Shown here one piece after another: positions 1-5,667 of a DNA stretch of 6,202 nt (position 1 is the first letter of the stretch; every line of letters starts with the position of its first letter). The notes under the pieces are model-generated. The model did no database searches. It was not told the origin of the DNA and saw only the letters and a list, made by a program, of their open reading frames with translations. The stretch comes from Methylobacteriaceae bacterium (GTDB lineage Bacteria > Pseudomonadota > Alphaproteobacteria > Rhizobiales > Beijerinckiaceae): NCBI GenBank assembly GCA_019247255.1, contig JAFAPJ010000468.1, positions 1 through 6,202 of the forward strand. Direction: 5' to 3'. A program made the translations under genes and the position numbers.

Positions 1-1284
1 GACCTCGTCGAGCTGCTCGGCGTCCGGGGTGACGAGGGCGTGGACTCCCCAGGCGAGCGCGAGCCGTCGGGCCGTCGCGAGGTTCGGCGAGAGCGCGACC
101 ACGGGCGGCTTCGGCCGGAAGCGGATGACCCGGAGCGCCGTCGCTCCGGAGGAGGTCCAGCAGACGATCGCCGCCATGTCGAGGTCCTCGGCGATGATCC
201 GGGCGGCGTCCGAGATCGCGTCCGACCCCGTCGGCTCGGGATCGGGACGCTGCGCCGCGAGGACGGTCCGGTAGGTCGGGTCGGCTTCGACCTCGCTCGC
301 GATGCGGCTCATGGTGGCGACGGCCTCCACCGGATACTTGCCGGCCGCGCTCTCGGCCGAGAGCATGATCGCGTCCGCACCCTCGAAGACGGCGGTCGCG
401 ACGTCCGACACCTCGGCCCGGGTCGGGACCGGGCTCGCGATCATCGATTCGAGCATCTGCGTCGCGACGACGACCGGCTTCCCGGATCTGCGGCAGGCCC
501 GGGTGATCCGCTTCTGGGTGCCCGGTACGCTTTCGAGCGGCATCTCGACCCCGAGATCGCCGCGCGCCACCATGATGGCGTCGGAGATCTCCAGGATCTC
601 GTCGAGCCGCTCGATCGCCTTCGGCTTCTCGATCTTGGCCATCACGCCGGCGGCGCCCCGCGCGACCTTCTTCACCTCGGCGATGTCCTCGGGCCGCTGC
701 ACGAAGGAGACCGCGATCCAGTCGACGCCGGCATCGAGGGCCGCCTCGAGGTCGGAGCGGTCCTTCTCGGTCATCGCCGAGAGCGGCACCTCCGTGTCCG
801 GCACGGAGACGCCCTTGCGATCGGACAACGTCCCGCCGACCTCGACCCGAACCACGGCCCGCTCGGGCGAGACCTCGGTCGCGACAAGCCGGACCTTGCC
901 GTCGTCGATGAGGAGCGCGTGACCGGGCTCGATCGCCCGCAGGATCTCGGGATGCGGCAGGTGCACCCGCGTCGCGTCGCCGGGACGCGGATCCGAATCG
1001 AGCGCCAGCACGGCGCCGGCCGCGACCGTGACCGGGCCATTCGCGAAGGTGCCGAGCCGGAGCTTCGGCCCCTGCAGGTCGGCCAGGATGCCGATCGGGC
1101 GCCCGACGCGCGTCTCGATCGCGCGGATCGCCGCCACGAAGCCGCGGAGCTTGTCGTGCGGCGTGTGGCTCATGTTGATGCGGAAGACGTCGGCCCCCGC
1201 CTCGAACAGGCGCTGGATCACCTCCGGGTCGCTCGAGGCCGGCCCGAGGGTCGCCAAGATCCGGGTGCGCCTGAGCCGCCTCAT
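1..1284 (-). CDS. pyk: Pyruvate kinase, C-terminus cut by window edge
   Basis: Cytoplasmic glycolytic enzyme that converts phosphoenolpyruvate and ADP to pyruvate and ATP. Read on the minus strand from the ATG at 1284-1282, the frame stays open to base 1 and gives 428 residues of a family usually about 470-480 long, so roughly 50 C-terminal residues lie outside. The N-terminus (RILATLGPASSD, residues 8-19) starts the A domain. Active-site residues visible are R35, N37 and S39 in FRINMSH, D69 in ADLQGPK, the catalytic K217 in MAKIEKPKAIE, metal ligands E219 and D243 in IMVARGDLGVE (237-247), and T275 in VVVATQMLESM. The B domain is about residues 76-165 and the regulatory C domain begins near 350. 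AAGGA at 1298-1294, 9 nt before the ATG, supports the start. K74 occupies the position of rabbit muscle Glu117, the K+-independent class. It diverges from the CAP gene across 156 bp. The family identification is very secure; the isozyme type and allosteric effector are not determinable. Confidence 0.97.
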   Translation of the reverse strand, partial: MRRLRRTRILATLGPASSDPEVIQRLFEAGADVFRINMSHTPHDKLRGFVAAIRAIETRVGRPIGILADLQGPKLRLGTFANGPVTVAAGAVLALDSDPRPGDATRVHLPHPEILRAIEPGHALLIDDGKVRLVATEVSPERAVVRVEVGGTLSDRKGVSVPDTEVPLSAMTEKDRSDLEAALDAGVDWIAVSFVQRPEDIAEVKKVARGAAGVMAKIEKPKAIERLDEILEISDAIMVARGDLGVEMPLESVPGTQKRITRACRRSGKPVVVATQMLESMIASPVPTRAEVSDVATAVFEGADAIMLSAESAAGKYPVEAVATMSRIASEVEADPTYRTVLAAQRPDPEPTGSDAISDAARIIAEDLDMAAIVCWTSSGATALRVIRFRPKPPVVALSPNLATARRLALAWGVHALVTPDAEQLDEV

Positions 1285-1440
1285 CGATGCACGTCCTTCG
1301 CCGCGAACGGGCCGAGACTCGCGCGGCCGCACGACAACGGCAAGACGTCCGCGGCCGGAGGCGAACGACCTGGCCCGCCCCAAAGCCGCCGCGATCGGAC
1401 GCGAAGCCGGGGCCTATCCGCTCGCCATCCGCCATCCGCC
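1285..1440. promoter_or_regulatory. Divergent intergenic region, pyk / CAP-domain gene
   Basis: This 156-bp gap separates two divergent starts, so promoters for both genes should lie here or in the neighbouring 5' ends. No convincing -35/-10 pair was found on either strand. Visible structure includes the pyk ribosome binding site (AAGGA, minus strand, 1294-1298), a 7-bp inverted repeat cggccgc (1324-1330) / gcggccg (1351-1357) that would fall in the pyk leader, and a triple 7-bp tandem repeat running into the CAP start codon. Calling it regulatory rests on gene orientation, not on a recognised site. Confidence 0.4.
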
Positions 1441-1443
1441 ATG
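1423..1443 (+). repeat. Three tandem 7-bp units overlapping the CAP-gene start codon
   Basis: The unit cgccatc occurs at 1423-1429 and 1430-1436, and a one-base variant cgccatg at 1437-1443 contains the ATG of the CAP-domain gene. The repeat fills the space where a Shine-Dalgarno sequence would normally sit, and none is visible. Such short units can change copy number by slippage, which would alter spacing to upstream signals but not the reading frame downstream of the ATG. Chance is a real alternative at this GC content. Confidence 0.6.
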
Positions 1444-1917
1444 CGCCTTCGCCGCTTTCTCGCCGCCCTCCCGCTGCTCGCCCTCGCCCATTGCGCCGGC
1501 GGGGACGACCTCGTGCGGGTCCTCCCGCCGGAGGCGGTGACGACCACCACGGGGGAGGCCGGCGAGGCGGCGCGGCTCATCTCCGAGTACCGGCACGGTC
1601 GCGGGCTCGGCCCCGTTGTGGCGGATGGGCAGCTGAACGAGGCCGCGCTCGTCCAGGCGCGCGCGGTGGCCGAAGCCGGGCGGCTCTCGCACGGCGCCTT
1701 CGCGAGCCGCATGGCGGGCTTCCGGATCGCCGGCTACTCGGCCGAGAACCTCTCGGCCGGCTCCCCGAGCGTCGCCGGCGCGATCGCGCGCTGGAAGGCC
1801 TCCCCCGGCCATGACGAGAACCTGCTCCTGCCCCAGGCGCGCCGGATCGGCCTCGCCCGGGCCGATTCGCCCGGCCACGGCTACGGCCGTTACTGGGCGC
1901 TCGTTCTCGCGCAATAG
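1441..1917 (+). CDS. Exported CAP/SCP-domain protein, probable lipoprotein
   Basis: Small protein of 158 residues with one CAP (cysteine-rich secretory protein, SCP/PR-1) domain of the bacterial type. Residues 1-17 form a signal peptide (MRLRRF then a Leu/Ala core) ending at C18 in LALAHCAGG. This resembles a lipobox, although His at -1 is atypical, so either lipidation at C18 or ordinary signal peptidase cleavage is possible. The CAP domain covers about residues 43-156. Family landmarks are LSHG (H84), the AENLSAG block with E102, W118, SPGHDENLL with H124, and the closing YWALVLA strand. H84, E102 and H124 match the conserved cavity residues of the family. The ATG at 1441 begins the signal peptide directly; no in-frame start upstream gives a sensible protein and no clear Shine-Dalgarno is present. 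Bacterial CAP proteins act in the cell envelope or outside it, mostly with unknown biochemical roles; no substrate can be proposed here. It diverges from pyk and converges on the creatininase-like gene. Confidence 0.9.
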   Translation: MRLRRFLAALPLLALAHCAGGDDLVRVLPPEAVTTTTGEAGEAARLISEYRHGRGLGPVVADGQLNEAALVQARAVAEAGRLSHGAFASRMAGFRIAGYSAENLSAGSPSVAGAIARWKASPGHDENLLLPQARRIGLARADSPGHGYGRYWALVLAQ

Positions 1918-1921
1918 CGCG
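1908..1921. other. Short GC hairpin at the CAP-gene stop codon
   Basis: The arms cgcgc (1908-1912) and gcgcg (1917-1921) are perfect complements around a 4-nt loop and overlap the TAG stop at 1915-1917. It lies at the edge of the 18-bp gap between two converging genes, where a bidirectional terminator would be useful. The 5-bp stem is short and no T-tract follows, so a terminator role is only a possibility. Confidence 0.25.
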
Positions 1922-1935
1922 TCCGGGCTCCCTTC

Positions 1936-2790
1936 TCAGCTCGCGCCGAGGGCCGCGCGGATCTCGGCGACCGCCGCCTTCACCTTGATGTCGAGGAGCT
2001 CCCGCCCGCGCTCGGCCGAGGCGCGGGTCGGGTCGCCGTCGGAGCCGGTCTCGGCGAGCGGCGGCCGGTCCCGGAAACGGTCGATCTTCACGCCGTTCGG
2101 ATGCACCACGAGGAGCTCGGACGTGTCCTGGATGCCCGCGTGCCGCCCGATCGAGCCCAGCGTCTCGCCCCTGGCCACGAGCCAGCCGATCTGCGCGGCG
2201 TCCGCGTAGTAGCTCTCGACCGCGAGGACCCGCACGCCGCTCCCCGCCCATTCGCGGGTGAGCCGCGCCGCGACCTCCCGCTGGACGGGCAGGCTGAGCC
2301 CGTGGTCCGCGATGAGGCAGATCGTGCGGAAGCCCGCCGCCTTGAGGCTGCGCGCGACGCCTTCGAGAAGTCCCGCGAAGATGGGCTCGCTCACGCCGAT
2401 CGTTCCCGGAAAGCGCAGGTTGCCGCTTGGCGGCTCGAACCCGCCCTGGGGCACGAAGGACAGGACGGGCGCGACGAGGGTACGCCCCAGATCGGACGCG
2501 ACCCGGCGGGCGGCTTCGGCCACGATCCAGTCGTGCTTGCCGATCGCCATGTGCGGACCGTTGCCCTCGAGCCCGCCGGACGGGACGATCACGGTCGTGT
2601 ACCCGTGCTCGATGAAGGAGCGGACCTCGACCCAGGTGAGGTCGCGGATGTCGAGGGTCGCCGGAAGGGGCGCGGTGAGCGGCCGCCCGGCCCAGAGAAG
2701 CGTGCCGGCGACCGCGGCGAGGAGCCCGGCCGCGAGCGCCGCCCGCCGGCTCGGCCGGTCCCGCTTCGTCGGCCCTGCCCCCGATTCCAT
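1936..2790 (-). CDS. Creatininase-family protein, exported or membrane-anchored, altered metal site
   Basis: Protein of 284 residues in the creatininase / creatinine amidohydrolase family (metal-dependent hydrolases of amide or lactam bonds). Residues 10-34 carry SRR (14-16) followed by an Ala/Leu-rich hydrophobic stretch. This looks like a Tat-type signal or an uncleaved membrane anchor, which is unusual because most family members are cytosolic. The family fold starts near residue 45. The first motif, usually G-x-x-E-Q-H-G-P-H, reads GGLEGNGPHMAIGKHD (72-87): E75, H80 and D87 are present but Asn77 replaces the usual metal-binding His. The usual NGHGGN block reads ADHGLS (161-166), keeping H163. 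The HAGxxETS block reads HAGIQDTSE (217-225), with Asp222 for Glu. The ATG is well supported by GGAG at 2800-2797, 6 nt upstream. The gene diverges from the ABC importer operon and converges on the CAP gene, 18 bp away. Family membership is secure; catalytic activity and substrate are not. Confidence 0.88.
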   Translation of the reverse strand: MESGAGPTKRDRPSRRAALAAGLLAAVAGTLLWAGRPLTAPLPATLDIRDLTWVEVRSFIEHGYTTVIVPSGGLEGNGPHMAIGKHDWIVAEAARRVASDLGRTLVAPVLSFVPQGGFEPPSGNLRFPGTIGVSEPIFAGLLEGVARSLKAAGFRTICLIADHGLSLPVQREVAARLTREWAGSGVRVLAVESYYADAAQIGWLVARGETLGSIGRHAGIQDTSELLVVHPNGVKIDRFRDRPPLAETGSDGDPTRASAERGRELLDIKVKAAVAEIRAALGAS

Positions 2791-2970
2791 TCCTAGCTCC
2801 GACCCGCGATATGCGGCACGAGCCTAGGCGCGGGCCGTTAACGACCCCTCACGCGGCACGTCTCGTGCATCCTTTCGGCGGACTGGACCGCCTTCCTCGA
2901 TCCTGCCTATCTTGACGGCAGGCACGCCGATGGGGGCAGGCCCAAGCATTCGACCGGAGTTCCTTGTCGC
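2791..2970. promoter_or_regulatory. Divergent control region, creatininase-like gene / ABC importer operon
   Basis: This 180-bp gap must hold signals for two divergent transcripts. It contains the ribosome binding sites of both genes (GGAG on the minus strand at 2797-2800; GGAG on the plus strand at 2956-2959, with a rather long 11-nt spacer to the ATG). It also contains two perfect 8-bp palindromes, gcctaggc (2822-2829) and cgttaacg (2836-2843), a gapped inverted repeat at 2856-2868, and an 8-bp direct repeat. A TTGACG hexamer at 2912-2917 resembles a -35 box for the plus strand, but no acceptable -10 follows at 16-18 nt. No known operator was recognised. Confidence 0.5.
2856..2868. promoter_or_regulatory. 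Candidate operator: gapped inverted repeat gcacg-tct-cgtgc
   Basis: The two 5-bp arms, gcacg at 2856-2860 and cgtgc at 2864-2868, are perfect complements around 3 bp, the geometry of a small dimeric regulator site. The left arm belongs to an 8-bp direct repeat (gcggcacg at 2813-2820 and 2853-2860) whose copies are exactly 40 bp apart, close to four helical turns. The position inside a divergent promoter region favours a regulatory reading, but no regulator gene is in the window and the match could be chance. Confidence 0.3.
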
Positions 2971-4575
2971 ATGAGAATTCGACGCGCGTTCTGGGCGGCC
3001 GCGGCCGGCATGCTGGCGGGCGCGGCCCTGATGGGAGCCGCACCGGCCTCGGCGGTCACGTTCCGTTACGCCTTCCAGGGCGACATCAAATCCCTCGACC
3101 CGTACACGCTGAAGGAGACCTTCACGATTGCCGCGCACGGCAACGTTTATGAAGGCCTCACGACCCGCGACAAGGACCTGAAGATCGTCCCGCTCCTCGC
3201 CGAGCGCTGGGAAACGCCCGAGCCGACGCGCTGGCGCTTCTACCTGCGCAAGGGCGTCAAGTTCCATGACGGCTCGCCCTTCACGGCCGACGACGTGGTG
3301 TTCTCGGCCGAGCGCGTCCGGGCGCCGGGCTCGAACTTCGCCACCAACGTCGCGAGCGACGCGAAGGTCGTGAAGGTCGACGACTACACAGTCGACTTCA
3401 TCCTGGGCGGGCCCAATCCGATCCTGCACGCTCAGTTCGACAACTGGTACATCATGTCGAAGAGCTGGGCGGAGAAGCACGACGCCGTGAAGCCGACCCC
3501 GGCTTCCGCGACGACGCCGTCCTACGCGGCGCTGAACGCGAACGGCACTGGCCCCTTCATCATCGAGAGCCACCAGCCCGGCGTGCGCACCGTCTTCAAG
3601 CGCAACCCGAACTACTGGGGCAAGATCGACTCGAACCTCGACGAGGCCGTTTTCTCCACGATCGCGAGCGACGCGACGCGGGTCGCGGCGCTCCTGTCGG
3701 GCGAGGTGGACTGGATGGATCCGGTGCCGCTGCAGGATCAGCAGCGTGTGAACTCGAGCCCGAACGCCGTCGTCATGGCGGGCCCGGAGATCCGCACGAT
3801 CTTCCTCGGCATGGACCAGGTGCGCGACGAGCTCCTCGAATCGAGCATCAAGGGCAAGAACCCCTTCAAGGATCAGCGCGTCCGCAAGGCCTTCTTCCTC
3901 GCAGTCGACGAGAACGTCATCAAGACCCGCGTCATGCGCAACCAGGCGACCCCGTCCGCGCTCATGATCGCGCCGTCGCTCTTCTCGCTCTCGAAGGATT
4001 TCGTCCGCGAGCCGGCTGACCCGGAGAAGGCGAAGAAGCTCCTCGCCGAGGCGGGCTACCCGAACGGCTTCGAGGTCGGCATGGACTGCCCGAACGACCG
4101 CTACGTCAACGACGCGGACATCTGCCAGGCGGTCGTCTCGATGCTGTCGCGGATCGGCATCAAGGTGAACCTGAACGCCCAGCCGAAGGCCAAGTACTTC
4201 GCCAAGGTGCTGAAGGCCGGCGGCTACAGCACCTCCTTCTACCTGCTCGGCTGGACGCCTGCGACCTCGGATTCGCACAACGTGCTCTACGAGATCATGG
4301 GCTGCCGCAACGATCCGAAGACGAGCCGGGGCGAGTCCAATCTCGGCGGCTACTGCAACCCGAAGCTCGACGAGCTGACCGACCAGGTGCTCATCGAGAA
4401 CGATCAGGCCAAGCGCGACCAGCTGATCAAGCAGGCCTTCCAGATCGGTGTCGACGACGCCGGCTACATCCCCCTGCACCAGCAGGCGCTGGCCTGGGGC
4501 GTCTCCAAGAAGGTCAAGCTCGTCCAGCGCCCGGACAACCAGTTCCTTCTGCGCTGGGTCGTGAAGGAGCCGTGA
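2971..4575 (+). CDS. ABC importer periplasmic binding protein, peptide/nickel family 5
   Basis: Extracellular solute-binding protein of family 5 (SBP_bac_5; DppA/OppA/NikA-like), 534 residues, normal for the family. It captures a ligand in the periplasm and delivers it to the permeases encoded next. Residues 1-28 are a clear Sec signal peptide: basic MRIRR, a hydrophobic Ala/Leu core, and an ASA cleavage site before V29. The family signature lies at 75-112, including LLAERWE, then WRFYLRKGVKFHDG (88-101) and FTADDVVFS (104-112). Later landmarks are NPNYWG, the KAKKLLAEAGYPNGF block, and the C-terminal IPLHQQALAWG. Four cysteines occur in two close pairs, C373/C385 and C445/C462, suitable for disulfides in the periplasm. 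The start ATG fits the signal peptide; GGAG lies 11 nt upstream. It is first in the operon, with a strong nested hairpin after its stop codon. Ligands in this family range from peptides and metals to opines and sugars, and the sequence does not say which applies. Confidence 0.95.
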   Translation: MRIRRAFWAAAAGMLAGAALMGAAPASAVTFRYAFQGDIKSLDPYTLKETFTIAAHGNVYEGLTTRDKDLKIVPLLAERWETPEPTRWRFYLRKGVKFHDGSPFTADDVVFSAERVRAPGSNFATNVASDAKVVKVDDYTVDFILGGPNPILHAQFDNWYIMSKSWAEKHDAVKPTPASATTPSYAALNANGTGPFIIESHQPGVRTVFKRNPNYWGKIDSNLDEAVFSTIASDATRVAALLSGEVDWMDPVPLQDQQRVNSSPNAVVMAGPEIRTIFLGMDQVRDELLESSIKGKNPFKDQRVRKAFFLAVDENVIKTRVMRNQATPSALMIAPSLFSLSKDFVREPADPEKAKKLLAEAGYPNGFEVGMDCPNDRYVNDADICQAVVSMLSRIGIKVNLNAQPKAKYFAKVLKAGGYSTSFYLLGWTPATSDSHNVLYEIMGCRNDPKTSRGESNLGGYCNPKLDELTDQVLIENDQAKRDQLIKQAFQIGVDDAGYIPLHQQALAWGVSKKVKLVQRPDNQFLLRWVVKEP

Positions 4576-4649
4576 GGCGAGGCGCGCGACGCGACCTGAC
4601 GGCCGTCTCCGTTCCTGAGCGGACGGAGGCGGCCGGCCCGCGCCTCGCC
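4576..4649 (+). promoter_or_regulatory. Nested intercistronic hairpin between binding-protein and permease genes
   Basis: Two nested inverted repeats start at the base after the binding-protein stop codon. The outer stem is a perfect 11-bp pairing, ggcgaggcgcg (4576-4586) with cgcgcctcgcc (4639-4649). The inner stem pairs cggccgtctccgttc (4600-4614) with ggacggaggcggccg (4621-4635): 15 bp with two G-U wobbles around a 6-nt loop. Both stems can form together, separated by an internal loop of 13 and 3 nt. No T-tract follows, so this is not a standard intrinsic terminator. In other binding-protein operons, such as malE-malF with its REP elements, intercistronic hairpins protect the upstream mRNA from 3' exonucleases and reduce permease output; the same role is inferred here. 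Confidence 0.75.
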
Positions 4650-4660
4650 CATTGCGCCCG

Positions 4661-4685
4661 GCCGGCGCTCCGGCGAGCCCTCGCC
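4661..4685 (+). promoter_or_regulatory. Overlapping small hairpins just before the first permease start
   Basis: gccgg (4661-4665) pairs with ccggc (4670-4674) around 4 nt, and ggcgag (4672-4677) can pair with ctcgcc (4680-4685). The two pairings share bases 4672-4674 and so exclude each other. The second would hide GCGAG, the only purine-rich stretch near the permease ATG at 4690, which otherwise lacks a recognisable Shine-Dalgarno. This may limit permease translation; it is only a structural prediction made by eye. Confidence 0.35.
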
Positions 4686-4689
4686 TGAC

Positions 4690-5667
4690 ATGCTCGCCTT
4701 CATCGTCCGCCGCCTCGGGCAATCCATCGCGGTCCTGCTGACCGTCGGGGCGATCGCCTTCGCGATGTTCCGGTTCGCGGGCGACCCCGTGAACCAGATC
4801 GTCTCGATCGACACGCCCTACGAGCAGCGCCTCCAGATCCGGCGCGACCTCGGGCTCGACGATCCCTTCCCCGTGCAGCTCGCCCGCTACGTGGGCCGCG
4901 CCGTCCGGGGCGATTTCGGGATCTCTTACCAGTTCCGGCAGCCCGTCTCCGACCTCCTCAAGGAGCGGATGCCCGCGACCCTCGAGCTCGCGCTCGCGGC
5001 GACGGTCTTCGCGCTCCTCTTCGGGATCGTCATGGGCGTCATCTCGGCCCTGCGGCGCGACTCGATCCTCGCGGCCGCCCTCCAGACGGTCTCGCTCATC
5101 GGCGTGTCCCTGCCCACCTTCCTGATCGGCATCCTGCTGATCTACCTCTTCTCCGTGACCCTCGGCTGGCTGCCCTCCTTCGGGCGGGGGGAGACGGTCC
5201 GCATCGGCTGGTGGTCGACCGGTTATCTCACGGGCTCCGGCCTGAAAGCGCTCGTCCTGCCCGCGATCACGCTCGGGCTGTTCCAGATGACGCTCATCAT
5301 GCGCCTCGTCAGGGCCGAGATGCTCGAGGTGATGCGGACCGATTACATCCGCTTCGCGCGGGCCCGGGGGCTGAAAACCCGCGCGATCCATTTCGGCCAT
5401 GCCCTGAAGAACACGCTCGTTCCCGTCATCACCATCGCGGGATTGCAGCTCGGCAGCGTCATCGCCTTCGCGATCATCACCGAGACCGTGTTCCAATGGC
5501 CCGGCATGGGCCTGCTCTTCGTTCAGGCCGTCCTGAACGTCGACATCCCGATCATGGCGGCCTACCTGCTGCTCGTGGCCTTCATCTTCGTCGTGATCAA
5601 TCTCACGGTCGACATCCTGTACACGATCGTCGACCCGCGCATCTCGCTCGCGACGAGGCGCGCCTGA
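4690..5667 (+). CDS. ABC importer permease, DppB/OppB type
   Basis: Inner-membrane permease of 325 residues, the usual size for the DppB/OppB/NikB family, forming half of the translocation channel of the importer. The N-terminus MLAFIVRRLGQSIAVLL is typical, with a first membrane helix about 11-29. A periplasmic segment (about 30-95) carries LGLDDPFPVQLARYV and RGDFGISY (73-80), both family hallmarks. Further helices lie near 97-121, 131-157, 186-207, 245-270 and 286-312. The ATPase-contact EAA loop is at about 209-240, with DYIRFARARGL (218-228; conserved Gly at 227) followed by HALKNTLVPVIT. The protein ends with the characteristic DPRI block. The ATG at 4690 matches the family N-terminus but has no good Shine-Dalgarno and is preceded by potential hairpins. 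It lies 114 bp after the binding-protein gene, and its TGA overlaps the next start by one base. Confidence 0.95.
   Translation: MLAFIVRRLGQSIAVLLTVGAIAFAMFRFAGDPVNQIVSIDTPYEQRLQIRRDLGLDDPFPVQLARYVGRAVRGDFGISYQFRQPVSDLLKERMPATLELALAATVFALLFGIVMGVISALRRDSILAAALQTVSLIGVSLPTFLIGILLIYLFSVTLGWLPSFGRGETVRIGWWSTGYLTGSGLKALVLPAITLGLFQMTLIMRLVRAEMLEVMRTDYIRFARARGLKTRAIHFGHALKNTLVPVITIAGLQLGSVIAFAIITETVFQWPGMGLLFVQAVLNVDIPIMAAYLLLVAFIFVVINLTVDILYTIVDPRISLATRRA

Noticed and set aside
40..1440. A long plus-strand open frame running from base 40 into the CAP-domain gene.
   Set aside because: The part before 1441 is antisense to pyruvate kinase and the intergenic region and shows no domain; only the signal peptide onward from 1441 looks like a protein.
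1281..1712. Minus-strand open frames opposite the CAP gene, including one reaching across the pyk leader.
   Set aside because: The translations are Arg/Ala/Pro/Ser-rich without motifs and lie opposite or across well-supported genes and the pyk ribosome binding site.
2912..2917. TTGACG as a sigma-70 -35 box for the ABC operon.
   Set aside because: The bases 16-18 nt downstream (around 2934-2941) are G-rich and do not resemble a -10 box, so no promoter was called.
4600..4635. The inner hairpin as a rho-independent terminator ending the binding-protein transcript.
   Set aside because: No T-run follows the right arm; the next bases are GC-rich, and the permease genes downstream plainly belong to the same operon.
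4661..4674. A riboswitch ahead of the first permease.
   Set aside because: Only short GC hairpins are present; no conserved aptamer core of a known riboswitch class was recognised.
2824..5496. An 890-residue open frame on the minus strand across the binding protein, the gap and the first permease.
   Set aside because: It is antisense to two genes with unmistakable family motifs, its product is a low-complexity Arg/Asp/Glu/Val-rich sequence resembling no family, and long antisense frames are expected at this GC content.
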